Positions 24,173 through 33,417 of a stretch of 64,000 nt of DNA are shown in pieces. This DNA comes from Actinomadura sp. NAK00032 (GTDB lineage: Bacteria > Actinomycetota > Actinomycetes > Streptosporangiales > Streptosporangiaceae). The notes under the pieces were generated by a model that saw only the letters and a list, made by a program, of their open reading frames with translations, did no database searches and was not told the origin of the DNA. The position numbers and the translations under genes are program-made. Position 1 is the first letter of the stretch; the number at the start of each line of letters is the position of its first letter. The stretch is taken from assembly GCF_013364275.1 (NCBI RefSeq), contig NZ_CP054932.1, positions 6,138,001 to 6,202,000 on the forward strand. The letters run 5' to 3'.

Positions 24173-26569
24173 TCAGGCCGCCACGGCGGTGGTGGCCGGC
24201 TCCAGGGCCAGGTCCAGCACCTCGCGGACGTCGCTGACGGTGAAGACCGTCATGTTGTCCAGCACCTCGGCCGGGACGTCCTCAAGGTCGGGCTCGTTCC
24301 GCTTCGGCACGATCGCGGTCGTGATGCCGAGCCGGGAGGCGGCGAGCAGCTTCTGCTTCAGGCCGCCGATCGGCAGCACCCGCCCGGTCAGCGACACCTC
24401 GCCGGTCATCGCGACGTCCGCCCGGACCGGCCGCCCCGACAGCAGGGAGGCCAGGGCCGTCGTCATCGTGATGCCCGCGCTCGGGCCGTCCTTCGGGATC
24501 GCGCCGGCGGGCACGTGGACGTGCACGCCGCGGTCCTTCAGGTCGCCGACCGGCAGCTCCAGCTCCGCGCCGCGCGAGCGCAGGTAGGACAGCGCGATCC
24601 GGGCCGACTCCTTCATGACGTCGCCGAGCTGCCCGGTGAGCGTCACGCCGGTGTCGCCGGTCTCCTTGTCGGCCAGCGACGCCTCGATGTAGAGCACGTC
24701 GCCGCCCGCGCCGGTGACCGCGAGGCCCGTCGCCACGCCCGGCACGCCGGTGCGGCGCTCGCCCCGGCTCAGCTCGACCTCCGGGGTGAACCTGGGCCGC
24801 CCCAGGTAGTCCTTCAGGTCGGCCGCGCCGATCGCGACCGGCAGTTCCGCCTTCTCCAGCGCCACGTTCGCGGCGACCTTCCGCAGCACCCGCGCGATCG
24901 AGCGGTCCAGGGACCGGACGCCGGCCTCGCGGGTGTACTCGGCCGCCAGCAGCCGCAGCGCGTCGTCGCCGAACGTCACCTCCGCGGCCTCCAGCCCCGC
25001 CTTGTCGAGCTGGCGCGGCAGCAGGTGGTCGCGGGCGATGGTGACCTTCTCGTGCTCGGTGTAGCCGTCCAGCTGCACCAGCTCCATCCGGTCGAGCAGC
25101 GGCCCGGGGATGGCCTCGACCACGTTCGCCGTGGCGAGGAACAGCACGTCGCTGAGGTCGAGCTCCACTTCGAGGTAGTGGTCCCGGAAGGTGTGGTTCT
25201 GCTCGGGGTCGAGGACCTCCAGCAGCGCCGCCGTCGGGTCGCCGCGGTAGTCGGCGCCGACCTTGTCGACCTCGTCCAGCAGGACGACCGGGTTCATCGA
25301 GCCGGCCTCGCGGATGGCCCGGACGATGCGTCCGGGAAGCGCGCCCACGTACGTGCGGCGGTGGCCGCGGATCTCAGCCTCGTCCCTGACGCCGCCCAGG
25401 GCGACACGGACGAACTGGCGCCCCATGGCCCGCGCGACCGACTCGCCCAGCGAGGTCTTGCCCACGCCGGGAGGACCGGTCAGCGCCAGCACGGCGCCGC
25501 TCCTGCGGCCGCCCACCACGCCGAGGCCGCGGTCCTCACGCCGCTTGCGCACGGCCAGGTACTCGATGATGCGCTCCTTCACATCGTCCAGCCCGGCGTG
25601 GTCGGCGTCCAGGATCTCGCGGGCGCCCGCGATGTCGTAGGCGTCCTCGGTGCGCTCGTTCCACGGGATGTCGAGGACGGTGTCGAGCCAGGTGCGGATC
25701 CAGCCGCCCTCGGGCGAGGCGTCGGACGACCGCTCCAGCTTGTCGACCTCCTTCAGCGCCGCCTCGCGCACCTTCTCGGGGAGGTTCGCGGCCTCGATCC
25801 GGGCCCGGTAGTCGTCCTCCTCGTCGGCGGGGTCGCCGTTCAGCTCGGCCAGCTCCTTGCGGATGGCCTCCTGCTGCTGGCGCAGCAGGAACTCCCGCTG
25901 CGTCTTCTCCATGCCCTCCTGGACGTCCTTGCGGATCGTCTCCGCCACGTCCAGCTCGGCGAGGTGGTCGCGGGTCCAGCCGATGAGCAGCTCCAGCCGC
26001 TCGACCACGTCGACGGTCTCCAGGACCTCGATCTTCTGCTCGTCGGTCAGGTAGGGCGCGTAGCCGGCGTTGTCGGCCAGCGTGGACGGGTCGTCGATCT
26101 GCTGCACCACGTCCACGACCTGCCAGGCGCCGCGCTTCTGCAGGATCCCGGCGACCAGGCCCTTGTACTCCTTGGCCAGCTCCTGCGCCCGCCCGGACGC
26201 CGGCGGGGCCTCGATCACGGTGCCCTCGACCCACAGCGCCGCGCCGGGGCCGGTCGTCCCGGTCCCGATCCGCACCCGGGACACGCCGCGGACGACCGCG
26301 CCCGGCTCGCCGCCGGGCAGCCGGCCCTCCTGCTCGACCACGCCGAGCGTGCCGACGTCGGAGTACCGCCCGTTCAGTCTGGGCACCAGCAGCACCCGCG
26401 GCTTCGCCGCCGACCGGATGCCCGGGCCCTTGGACTGCGACACCGCCCGCGCGGCCTGGATCGCCGCCCGCACCTCGCCGTTCTCGGAGAGGTCCAGGGG
26501 GACCACCATGCCGGGCAGAACGACCCCGTCCTCCAGGGGCAGCACCGGCAGCGTCAGGGTTTCGCTCAT
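24173..26569 (-). CDS. lon: ATP-dependent Lon protease (798 aa)
   Basis: Complete LonA: N-terminal substrate-binding domain (residues 1-~200), coiled region, AAA+ domain with Walker [13 protein letters not shown] and Walker [13 protein letters not shown], and the protease domain with catalytic Ser in [11 protein letters not shown] and Lys in IGGLKQKLL. It degrades misfolded and regulatory proteins in the cytoplasm. The ATG at 26569 is preferred over one at 26581 because GGAG lies seven bases before it. An HspR-type HAIR sequence lies 35-55 bp upstream, indicating heat-shock repression by HspR as known for Streptomyces lon. Confidence 0.96.
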   Translation of the reverse strand: MSETLTLPVLPLEDGVVLPGMVVPLDLSENGEVRAAIQAARAVSQSKGPGIRSAAKPRVLLVPRLNGRYSDVGTLGVVEQEGRLPGGEPGAVVRGVSRVRIGTGTTGPGAALWVEGTVIEAPPASGRAQELAKEYKGLVAGILQKRGAWQVVDVVQQIDDPSTLADNAGYAPYLTDEQKIEVLETVDVVERLELLIGWTRDHLAELDVAETIRKDVQEGMEKTQREFLLRQQQEAIRKELAELNGDPADEEDDYRARIEAANLPEKVREAALKEVDKLERSSDASPEGGWIRTWLDTVLDIPWNERTEDAYDIAGAREILDADHAGLDDVKERIIEYLAVRKRREDRGLGVVGGRRSGAVLALTGPPGVGKTSLGESVARAMGRQFVRVALGGVRDEAEIRGHRRTYVGALPGRIVRAIREAGSMNPVVLLDEVDKVGADYRGDPTAALLEVLDPEQNHTFRDHYLEVELDLSDVLFLATANVVEAIPGPLLDRMELVQLDGYTEHEKVTIARDHLLPRQLDKAGLEAAEVTFGDDALRLLAAEYTREAGVRSLDRSIARVLRKVAANVALEKAELPVAIGAADLKDYLGRPRFTPEVELSRGERRTGVPGVATGLAVTGAGGDVLYIEASLADKETGDTGVTLTGQLGDVMKESARIALSYLRSRGAELELPVGDLKDRGVHVHVPAGAIPKDGPSAGITMTTALASLLSGRPVRADVAMTGEVSLTGRVLPIGGLKQKLLAASRLGITTAIVPKRNEPDLEDVPAEVLDNMTVFTVSDVREVLDLALEPATTAVAA

Positions 26570-26603
26570 GCTCAGCTCCAAGTCCGTTGCGACCCAACCT
26601 CAA

Positions 26604-26624
26604 GTTGAGTCATACACACTCAAG
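26604..26624 (-). promoter_or_regulatory. HAIR operator for HspR upstream of lon
   Basis: GTTGAGT-CATACAC-ACTCAAG matches the HAIR consensus CTTGAGT-N7-ACTCAAG at 13 of 14 fixed positions, with the exact 7-bp spacer. A further half-site-like CCTCAAG overlaps its left arm. HspR is the MerR-type repressor of dnaK, clpB and lon in actinomycetes. Confidence 0.85.
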
Positions 26625-26671
26625 AAAACGGAGCAGCATTTTGTTTCCGCAGCAACGTTCGCTCTCAGCGA

Positions 26672-27583
26672 TCACCGGCCGAGCGTCCCGCCCGCGTGGC
26701 CGAGGAGGTCGCGGGCGGCCTCGGCGAAGGCGAGGACGCGCGCCGTGGCGTTGTCGGCCCGCCACAGCAGGCCCCAGCGCAGCGGCGGAGCGTCGTCGAA
26801 GGGGACATAGGCGACATCGGGGCGGGCGTAGTAGCGCCTGGCCTGCGCCCCGACCGGGAAGACGCCGCGGCCGGCGCCGATGAGGGTGAGCACCTCGTTG
26901 AAGGTGGCGGCGGAAGGGCCGTGGGCGATCGGCCGTCCGGACGGCGTGGCCTGGGGGGTGCGGTCGCGGCGGAGCGACTCGGGCAGCGTGCCGGGAAGCT
27001 GGAGCAGGGGCGCCCGCGCCAAGTCCTCCAGGCTGACGGACGAGCGGCGCGCGAACGGGTGCCCGACCGGCACGGCGAGCATGCGCGCCTCCGACACCAG
27101 GACGGGGCCGGTGGCGATGCCGGGTTCGTCGATGGGGAAGGTGCCGAGGGCCAGGTCGGTCCCGCCGTCGCGCAGCCACGGCATCAGGTCGGCCATCTGC
27201 GCCTCGCGGAGCCGGACGTCGCAGTCGGGGTGGCGCCCGCGGAACAGTTCGGCGGCCCCGGCCAGCAGCTGCCCGCCCGCGGCACCGACGAACGCGACCC
27301 GCAGGGTGCCGGTCAGGCCGCGGCCGGCGGCGACGGCCTCCTCGAAGGCTCCGGTGATCTGCGCCCAGGCCGGGCGCAGCCGCTCGTCCAGCCGCCGTCC
27401 CGCCTCCGTCAGCTCCACCCGGCGGCTGGTGCGGTCGAACAGCGGCACCCCGACGCGGCGCTCCAGCTTGGCGATCGTCTGGCTGATCCGGGCGGTGGAC
27501 ACGTGCAGCCGCTCGGCTGTGCGGCCGAAGTGCAGCTCTTCGGCGAGGACGAGGAGCGCCTCGATCTCATGCCGTTCCAGCAC
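26672..27583 (-). CDS. LysR-family transcriptional regulator (303 aa)
   Basis: N-terminal LysR HTH (IEALLVLAEELHFGRTAERL, then LHVSTARISQTIAKLERRVG) and C-terminal effector-binding domain (GTLRVAFVGAAGGQLLAG...). The GTG at 27583 follows GGGGGAG and gives the normal family length of about 300; longer in-frame starts would add an unrelated tail and overlap the operator. It is divergent from the SnoaL/MFS/FAD-oxidase operon, which it probably controls from the 25-bp inverted repeat between them. Confidence 0.9.
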   Translation of the reverse strand: MLERHEIEALLVLAEELHFGRTAERLHVSTARISQTIAKLERRVGVPLFDRTSRRVELTEAGRRLDERLRPAWAQITGAFEEAVAAGRGLTGTLRVAFVGAAGGQLLAGAAELFRGRHPDCDVRLREAQMADLMPWLRDGGTDLALGTFPIDEPGIATGPVLVSEARMLAVPVGHPFARRSSVSLEDLARAPLLQLPGTLPESLRRDRTPQATPSGRPIAHGPSAATFNEVLTLIGAGRGVFPVGAQARRYYARPDVAYVPFDDAPPLRWGLLWRADNATARVLAFAEAARDLLGHAGGTLGR

Positions 27584-27592
27584 GTCTCCCCC

Positions 27593-27617
27593 AATCGTTA
27601 AGTCAGGCTTGACGATT
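27593..27617. promoter_or_regulatory. LysR-type operator between divergent genes
   Basis: AATCGTTAAG-TCAGG-CTTGACGATT is a 10-bp inverted repeat with one mismatch and a 5-bp spacer, ten bases upstream of the LysR start. Its size and T...A dyad form fit a LysR recognition site. Confidence 0.6.
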
Positions 27618-27702
27618 GTTGCACAGCGGCGCGTTGATCCGCCGTGTTCCCCGGTCGAGAGTGGAACCGCCCATCCCCCCTCCGACCTGCACGGGAGCAC
27701 GC

Positions 27703-28209
27703 ATGTACTGCACCGATGGACGCGCCGTGTCCGCACCGGCCACCGACTCCGTCGCCGTCGCGCGGGAACTGCGCGACCGAACCGAGATCGTGGACGCGCT
27801 CTACCGCTTCGGCCTCGGCCAGGACCTGAAGGACAAGGACCTGTTCGCCTCCGCCTTCGCCCCCGGCGCCGAACTGGACTTCCGTCCCGCGGCGGCCCGC
27901 TGGGGCGGGAGCCCGCCCCTGATGACCGGGCGCGACGCCATCGTCACCACCATCCTGGCCATGTTCGCCGGACGGGTGGACACCACCCACCAGATCACCA
28001 ACCCCCGCATCGCCGTCGACGGCGACACCGCGCGCCTGACCGCGCTGGTGGAGGCCCAGCACCTGCTGACCGCCGACCACGCCACCTTCGCCCTGCTGAA
28101 GAACCCCTACGACGTCGACCTGGTCCGCGACGGGGACCGCTGGGTGATCCGCCGCCTGCGCATCGACAACACCTGGTACACCGGCGACCCCACCGCCATC
28201 TTCGGCTGA
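27703..28209 (+). CDS. SnoaL-like/NTF2-fold protein (168 aa)
   Basis: NTF2-like fold of the SnoaL_4 type: TEIVDALYRFGLGQDLKDKD, LFASAFAPGAELDFRP, IVTTILAMFAGRVDTTHQIT and VRDGDRWVIRRLRI. Members include small cyclases, dehydratases and proteins of unknown role. GGGAG precedes the ATG at 27703 by seven bases; longer in-frame starts overlap the LysR operator. It is followed by an MFS exporter and an FAD-linked oxidase, suggesting a small module for modifying and exporting an aromatic compound. Activity is not predictable from sequence. Confidence 0.8.
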   Translation: MYCTDGRAVSAPATDSVAVARELRDRTEIVDALYRFGLGQDLKDKDLFASAFAPGAELDFRPAAARWGGSPPLMTGRDAIVTTILAMFAGRVDTTHQITNPRIAVDGDTARLTALVEAQHLLTADHATFALLKNPYDVDLVRDGDRWVIRRLRIDNTWYTGDPTAIFG

Positions 28210-28269
28210 CCCCGCAGGTCCGCCGGCCTGACCGTCCATTCTCCCGATCTCTGACGAAGGTGCTTTCCC

Positions 28270-29730
28270 ATGTCCACCGTCCACCCGGCCCGAGCCGGGT
28301 TCCCGCACCGGCGGCTCGCGCTGGCGCTGCTGGCGTTCGCGCAACTGATCATCTCCCTCGACTACAACATCGTGTACGTGGCGCTGCCCGAGATCGGGGG
28401 CGCACTGGACTTCTCCGCGCAGTCCCTGCAGTGGGTGATCAGCGCGTACGCGGTGGCGTTCGGCGGGTTCCTGCTGCTGGGCGGCCGCGCCGTGGACCTG
28501 TTCGGACCGCGGCGGGTGTTCCTCGGCGGGCTGGCGCTGTACGCGGTGGCGTCGCTGGCCGGCGGGCTGGCCGGCGGTCCCGGGCCGCTGGTCGCGGCCC
28601 GCGCCGTCCAGGGGCTCGGCGGCGCGCTGCTGTTCCCCGCCACGCTGACGCTGGTGTCCACCGGGTTCGCCGAAGGCCGGGACCGCAACCGCGCGTTCGC
28701 GGTCTGGGGCACCGCCGGCGGCAGCGGCATGATCCTGGGATCGCTGCTCGGCGGCGTGCTCACCCAGGCGTTCGGCTGGGAGGCGGTGTTCTACGTGAAT
28801 GTTCCGCTGGCCGCCGCGGCCGTCCTAGCGACCCTGCCGCTGGTCCCGCGGGACGCCGCGCGGACGACCGGCCGCCGGTTCGACCTGGCCGGCGCGCTCA
28901 CCGCCACCGCCGGAACCACCCTGGTGGTGTTCGCACTGGTGCAGGGACCCGAATCCGGCTGGGACGCCCCGGCCGTCGCGGGCGCGGCGGCGCTGGGCGC
29001 GCTGCTGCTGGCGGGCTTCGCGGTGATCGAGTCCCGCAGCGCCGACCCGCTGCTGCCGCCGCGGCTGCTGCGCGGCCGCGACCTGCGCACCGGTGTGCTG
29101 GTGACGTTCCTGTACATGGCCACCTTCGGGACGCTGCTGTACTTCCTGACCGTCTACTTCCAGGTCGTGCACGGCTACGGCGCGCTGCGCACCGGCCTGG
29201 CGTTCCTGGTGCCGATGGCCGCCATCGTCGCCGGCTCCCAGCTCGCCGGGCGGCTGGCCACCGTCCGCGGCACCCGCACCGCGATGATCGCTGCCCTGGC
29301 CGTCGGCGGCGTAGGCGCCACCGTCCTGGGGGCGACCCTCAGCACCGGCGCCTCCTACGCGGCGCTGCTGCCCGGCCTGATCGTCCTCGGCGTCGGGCAG
29401 GGCGCCGGCTACACGCTGATGTTCGGCGCGGCCACCGCCGGCACCCCGGCCCACCAGCAGGGCGTCGCCTCCGCGGCCGCCTCCACCGCCCAGCAGACCG
29501 GCGGTGCGGTCGGCCTGGCCGTCCTGGTCGCGATCGCCAACCACGGCACCGGCGGCCTGACCGGCGCCGCGCTGCGCACCGCCACCACCGACGGGCTGCG
29601 CACCGCCGTGTTCGCCGCGGCCGCCGGGATCGCGCTCACCGCCCTGGTCGCCGCCGGGTTCAGCCCCGCGCGCCGCCAGGCGCCGTCCACCGACACCGAC
29701 GCCAACACCATCGAGCACGCCGTCGCCTGA
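28270..29730 (+). CDS. MFS drug exporter, DHA2/EmrB-QacA type (486 aa)
   Basis: About 14 hydrophobic segments with DHA2 features: SLDYNIVYVALPEIGGALDF at the first loop, GGRAVDLFGPRRVFLGGL (motif A), and an antiporter-like GTAGGSGMILGSLLGGVL. Located in the plasma membrane, it probably expels a toxic compound by proton antiport. It is second in the LysR-controlled operon, between the SnoaL-like and FAD-oxidase genes, so its substrate may be made or altered by them. Confidence 0.9.
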   Translation: MSTVHPARAGFPHRRLALALLAFAQLIISLDYNIVYVALPEIGGALDFSAQSLQWVISAYAVAFGGFLLLGGRAVDLFGPRRVFLGGLALYAVASLAGGLAGGPGPLVAARAVQGLGGALLFPATLTLVSTGFAEGRDRNRAFAVWGTAGGSGMILGSLLGGVLTQAFGWEAVFYVNVPLAAAAVLATLPLVPRDAARTTGRRFDLAGALTATAGTTLVVFALVQGPESGWDAPAVAGAAALGALLLAGFAVIESRSADPLLPPRLLRGRDLRTGVLVTFLYMATFGTLLYFLTVYFQVVHGYGALRTGLAFLVPMAAIVAGSQLAGRLATVRGTRTAMIAALAVGGVGATVLGATLSTGASYAALLPGLIVLGVGQGAGYTLMFGAATAGTPAHQQGVASAAASTAQQTGGAVGLAVLVAIANHGTGGLTGAALRTATTDGLRTAVFAAAAGIALTALVAAGFSPARRQAPSTDTDANTIEHAVA

Positions 29731-29757
29731 GCTTCGGCACCGACCTTGAGGAAGATG

Positions 29758-31062
29758 ATGAACGACCTGAACACCCTGCGGTCCGCCGTCCACGGGCGGG
29801 TGTGGCTGCCCGGCGATCCGGGGTTCGACGCCGTCCGCCGCCCCTGGAACCTGGCCGTGGAGCAGCCGGCCGCGGCCGTGGTCGAGGCGGCCGGCGCCGA
29901 CGACGTCGCGGCGCTGGTCCGGTTCGCCCGTGCCGAGGGGCTGGGCATCGCGACCCAGCCGAACGGGCACGGCGCCACCGGCCGCACCGGCGGCACCGTC
30001 CTGCTCCGCACCGCCCGGCTCGACTCGGTGCGGATCGACGCCGCCGCGCGCCGCGCCCGCGTCGGCGCCGGCGTGCCGTCCGGACGGCTGCAGGCCGCCG
30101 CCGCGCCGCACGGGCTGACCGGGCTGCCCGGCAGCTCCCCGATCGTCAGCGTCGCCGGCGTCGCCCTCGGCGGCGGGCTGAGCTGGTTCGGCCGCGCCCA
30201 CGGCTGGGTCGCCGACGGCGTCGTCGCGTTCGACGTCGTCGACGCCCGCGGACGGCAGCGGCACATCACCGCCGAGACCGACCCCGACCTGTTCTGGGCG
30301 CTGCGCGGCGGAGGCGGCGACTTCGCCATCGTCACCGCCCTCGAACTCGCCCTGCACCCCGCCCCGCGGCTGTACGGCGGGCGGGTGCTGTGGTCGGCCG
30401 GGCACGCCCCCGAGGTGCTGGACGCCTACCGGGAGATCACCGCCGCCGCCCCCGACGCGCTGACCGTCTGGTTCGATCTGCTGCACTTCCCCGGCGCCGA
30501 CCCCATGGTCGCCATCGACGCCACCCACCTCGGCGACGCCGAGGAGGCACGCGATCTGCTGGCCCCGCTGGACCGCCTGCCCCGGCCGCTGTCGGACTCC
30601 AGGCGGATGATGGAGGTCTCCGAACTCGGCGGCATCACCGCCGAACCCACCGAGCCCGGCCCCGGCCTCTCCCGCGCCGAACTGCTCACCGGCCTGGACG
30701 ACGCCGCGGCCAAGGCCCTGCTCGCCGAACCCATCGCCCCGCTGCTGAGCGTCCAGCTCCGGCATCTCGGCGGCGCGTTCACCCGTCCGTCCGACACCCC
30801 GCACGGTCCGCTGACCGAGCCCTACGCCCTTTACCTGTTCGGCGTCCCCGCCGACCCGGCGACGGCCCGCGCCGTCGCCGGCAGGCAACGCGGCCTGGCC
30901 GAGGCGCTCCCCGTGAGCGGCCGCAAACCCCTCACCTTCCTCAACCCCGGTGAGACCGCGGCCGACGCCTTCAGCCCCGCCGCGCTCGACCGCCTGCGCC
31001 GCGTCAAGCAGCACCATGACCCGAACAACACCTTCCGCGGCAACTTCCCGGTGGGAGGCTGA
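29758..31062 (+). CDS. FAD-linked oxidoreductase, berberine-bridge-enzyme type (434 aa)
   Basis: PCMH-type FAD domain with QPNGHGATGRTGG (His is the likely site of covalent FAD attachment), GAGVPSGRLQ and SSPIVSVAGVALGGGLSWFG, then a substrate domain, and the BBE C-terminal element with HHDPNNTFRGNFPV. Such enzymes oxidise alcohols, sugars or aromatic intermediates with O2. GAGGA precedes ATG 29758; ATG 29755 and TTG 29746 are possible starts. The SnoaL gene and exporter lie upstream in the same operon. Confidence 0.88.
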   Translation: MNDLNTLRSAVHGRVWLPGDPGFDAVRRPWNLAVEQPAAAVVEAAGADDVAALVRFARAEGLGIATQPNGHGATGRTGGTVLLRTARLDSVRIDAAARRARVGAGVPSGRLQAAAAPHGLTGLPGSSPIVSVAGVALGGGLSWFGRAHGWVADGVVAFDVVDARGRQRHITAETDPDLFWALRGGGGDFAIVTALELALHPAPRLYGGRVLWSAGHAPEVLDAYREITAAAPDALTVWFDLLHFPGADPMVAIDATHLGDAEEARDLLAPLDRLPRPLSDSRRMMEVSELGGITAEPTEPGPGLSRAELLTGLDDAAAKALLAEPIAPLLSVQLRHLGGAFTRPSDTPHGPLTEPYALYLFGVPADPATARAVAGRQRGLAEALPVSGRKPLTFLNPGETAADAFSPAALDRLRRVKQHHDPNNTFRGNFPVGG

Positions 31063-31166
31063 CCGATCCCTTCAGCCGGGACGGACGCCGACGACCGCGC
31101 GGCCTCCGTCCCGCTCATGGGCCACGACCTGCCGCCGCCTACCGCTCAACCGAAAAATGCAGAGCG

Positions 31167-31207
31167 GGTCCGAACAAGAGCAGCAGCCGATGTTCGGACC
31201 TGCTCTT
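31167..31207 (+). promoter_or_regulatory. Interleaved inverted repeats able to form two exclusive hairpins in the GNAT leader
   Basis: GGTCCGAACA (31167-31176) pairs perfectly with TGTTCGGACC (31191-31200), and AAGAGCAG (31176-31183) pairs perfectly with CTGCTCTT (31200-31207). The order A-B-A'-B' with no spacer between A and B or A' and B' makes the hairpins mutually exclusive (loops of 14 and 16 nt). They lie 60-100 nt before the GNAT start, which suggests a switch-like leader or a composite protein-binding site. Confidence 0.5.
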
Positions 31208-31267
31208 CAACACGCAGATCACTCGTGGAAGATCGATCGAGACCTACTGCCTGCGGCGAGGAGCAAG

Positions 31268-31909
31268 ATGAGCGTGACCCACTGGCCGCTGTTCCAATTG
31301 CGGGCGCGCACGCCGCGGCTGGAGCTGCGACTCCCCACGATCGAAGAACTCGACGCGCTCGCCCAGCTGTCCACCGAGGGCGTCCATGACCCGGGCCAGA
31401 TGCCGTTCGCCGTCCCGTGGACGGACCGACCGCCCGCCGAGCGGGCCCGAAGCCTCATGCAGTTCCACTGGGGGCAGATGGCCAACTGGACTCCCGAGGA
31501 CTGGAACCTGCAGCTCGGGGTCTTCCTCGACGACCGCATCGTCGGAGTGCAAGGCATCAGCGCCGGCGACTTCGTGATCCTTCGTGAGGTCAGCACGGGC
31601 TCCTGGCTGGGGCGACGTCACCAGGGGCAAGGCATCGGCACCGAGATGCGGGCCGCCGCACTGGAACTTGCCTTCTCCGGGCTCGGCGCCGAATCCGCGG
31701 TCACCGCGGCGCTGACCGACAACGTCGCCTCCACCGCGATCTCCCGGAAGCTCGGATACCGACCCAACGGGATCGTCCGCGCCCGAGTGCGCGACACCCT
31801 CGGCTACGAGCAACGATTCGCACTCGACCGCGACCGCTGGCAGCAACACCGAACCGTGCCCGTTCAGATCGACGGCCTCGAACCGTGCCTCCCGCATTTC
31901 GGCCTTTGA
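31268..31909 (+). CDS. GNAT-family N-acetyltransferase, RimJ/RimL-like (213 aa)
   Basis: GNAT fold with the acetyl-CoA loop GRRHQGQGIGTEMRAAAL and the C-terminal TAISRKLGYRPNGI typical of the RimL-type branch. The start ATG 31268 has AGGAG four bases upstream; an in-frame ATG at 31158 would put the paired hairpins inside the coding region. Acetylation target (ribosomal protein, antibiotic or other amine) is unknown. It follows the FAD-oxidase gene after 205 bp with its own leader. Confidence 0.85.
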   Translation: MSVTHWPLFQLRARTPRLELRLPTIEELDALAQLSTEGVHDPGQMPFAVPWTDRPPAERARSLMQFHWGQMANWTPEDWNLQLGVFLDDRIVGVQGISAGDFVILREVSTGSWLGRRHQGQGIGTEMRAAALELAFSGLGAESAVTAALTDNVASTAISRKLGYRPNGIVRARVRDTLGYEQRFALDRDRWQQHRTVPVQIDGLEPCLPHFGL

Positions 31910-31970
31910 GTGCCTCCGGGCCACTCCTCGCCCTCGCAAGGTCCACCGGAACAGCAGGCCCTGGCACCCC

Positions 31971-32750
31971 TTACGCGGAACGGACGGCGGGAGTCACGCG
32001 GGCCAGGAGGGCGGTGGCGTTGTCGCGGGTGTTCTCGTCCAAGGCGTGCTGGACGAGGGCGCGGGCGTCGTCCAGCGGGGCGGGGCCGCGCAGGTGGGCT
32101 CGCAGGGCGGCGGGATCGGGCAGGTGGCGCCACAGGCCGTCGGTGCACAGGAGCACGTGTCCCCCTCCCCGAGGGCGGTAGCTGCGGCTCTGGGGGCGCG
32201 GGTCGCCCGCGTCGGCGCCCAGCCAGGCGGTCAGGACTTCCTGCGCGTCGACGTCGTCCTCGGTCAGGGCCATTCCCGGGCCCTCGTCGGGGAGCCAGTA
32301 GGCGCGGCTGTCGCCGACCCAGCTCGCCCAGATGCCGTCCGGGCCGGCGACGGCCGCGACGTAGGTGCAGGCGGGGGCCGCGTGGATCGAGGCGGCGAGG
32401 GCGGCCACGGCGCGGGAGGCGCGGAGCACGGCCTCGTCGAGGGCGTCCTCGGGGAGCGCGCCCGGCAGGCGCGCGGCCAGGACGGCGGCGGCGGTATCGG
32501 CGGCGACCTGCGCCGCCCGGTCGGCGCGGGGCGACATCGAGACTCCGTCGCAGACGACGGCGATCGTCCAGGGGCCCGAGGCGGTGAGGGCCGCGGCGTC
32601 GGCGTTGACGGCGCGGCCGGCGCGGTCGGTGACGGCCGCGGCGGTGGGGGTGGCGGCCTCCAGATGGGCGCGGTAGGCGGGCTGGCGGGCGCCGCAGTCC
32701 CAGCAGTGGCCGTCCGGGGCGACCGTCCCGCCGCACGAGGTGCAGGTCAT
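31971..32750 (-). CDS. PP2C-type Ser/Thr phosphatase with N-terminal zinc ribbon (259 aa)
   Basis: Residues 3-20 hold two Cys pairs (CTSCGG...HCWDCG), a small zinc ribbon. The PP2C core follows: VVCDGVSMS (metal Asp), SWVGDSRAYWL, VLLCTDGLW and ENTRDNATALL with the C-terminal metal Asp. PP2C enzymes reverse Hanks-kinase phosphorylation and often occur beside FHA or kinase genes. No kinase lies next to it here, the nearest in the window being at 9681-11375. The ATG at 32750 is chosen because upstream codons to 32825 lack family character. Confidence 0.85.
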   Translation of the reverse strand: MTCTSCGGTVAPDGHCWDCGARQPAYRAHLEAATPTAAAVTDRAGRAVNADAAALTASGPWTIAVVCDGVSMSPRADRAAQVAADTAAAVLAARLPGALPEDALDEAVLRASRAVAALAASIHAAPACTYVAAVAGPDGIWASWVGDSRAYWLPDEGPGMALTEDDVDAQEVLTAWLGADAGDPRPQSRSYRPRGGGHVLLCTDGLWRHLPDPAALRAHLRGPAPLDDARALVQHALDENTRDNATALLARVTPAVRSA

Positions 32751-32825
32751 GACGCAAAGGATGCCGGAAAGGCCGCCCCGGCAATGCGGAGGCAAAGACC
32801 ACTTCGCGATCTTGATTCTTTGCAC

Positions 32826-33417
32826 GGAGCGCGTTTACGCGTACATGACGACCGGGTACCTAACGCAACGAGATCGTGACACACGGTGAAGGAAAGATCC
32901 TCGGGGCGGCAAAGCCCCAGGTCGGAAGCGAGGAGGAGCCGAGATGCGACGCACCGGGCGGCCCCTTCCCGCGTCCCCCTCCCCGCGCGGCCCGGCCCGG
33001 ACGGCCGAGGGCGTTCGCGGCGCGCTCCCCGCCGGCGCGCGGCGACACACCTCGGGTTCTCGGCCGTACCCGGCCGGCCCCGCGCAGCGGCCTTCCCCGG
33101 GCCCCGGTGCCGCACGCCCCCGCGGCACCGGCACCCCCCGGCGGCCGGGCCGGCGGCCGTGTCCCACCGCACCGCCGGCCCGGTCCCAGGCATCCGGGCG
33201 CCCCTCGGCGCCCTCCCCCCTACGCCGGACGGGCCGTCACGCCCCCGTCGGGCGCGAGCGGAAGGGAGGTGAGAATCGGCCACCAGAAAGACCGGCGCCA
33301 CGCCGGTAGCACAGGCGGCCGGAACTCCGTCCGACCCCCGTCCCGGCCGCCGACGCAGTTAGGGATCGCTGCGAGAACCGGGCCCGTGGAGGAGCGACAT
33401 CCTCCGCGGGTCCCGGG
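32826..33417. other. Gene-poor, C-rich stretch with a structured plus-strand element
   Basis: No confident gene. On the plus strand, GGGGC-GGCAAA-GCCCC (32903-32918) sits inside a TCCTC/GAGGA pairing (32898-32902 and 32930-32934) that would cover an AGGAGG (32931-32936) seven bases before an ATG at 32944. The frame from that ATG (121 codons) is almost entirely Pro/Arg/Gly/Ala and does not look like protein. From 32990 the plus strand is C-rich. GGTGAGAATC at ~33268 recalls a cobalamin riboswitch box but the other boxes are absent. Confidence 0.4.

Noticed and set aside
32944-33309. 121-codon plus-strand frame with a good ribosome site
   Set aside because: Low-complexity Pro/Arg/Gly/Ala sequence with no recognisable motif; kept only as an observation on the leader.
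33260-33330. Cobalamin riboswitch-like box GGTGAGAATC
   Set aside because: The other conserved boxes do not follow, and the downstream genes are on the opposite strand.
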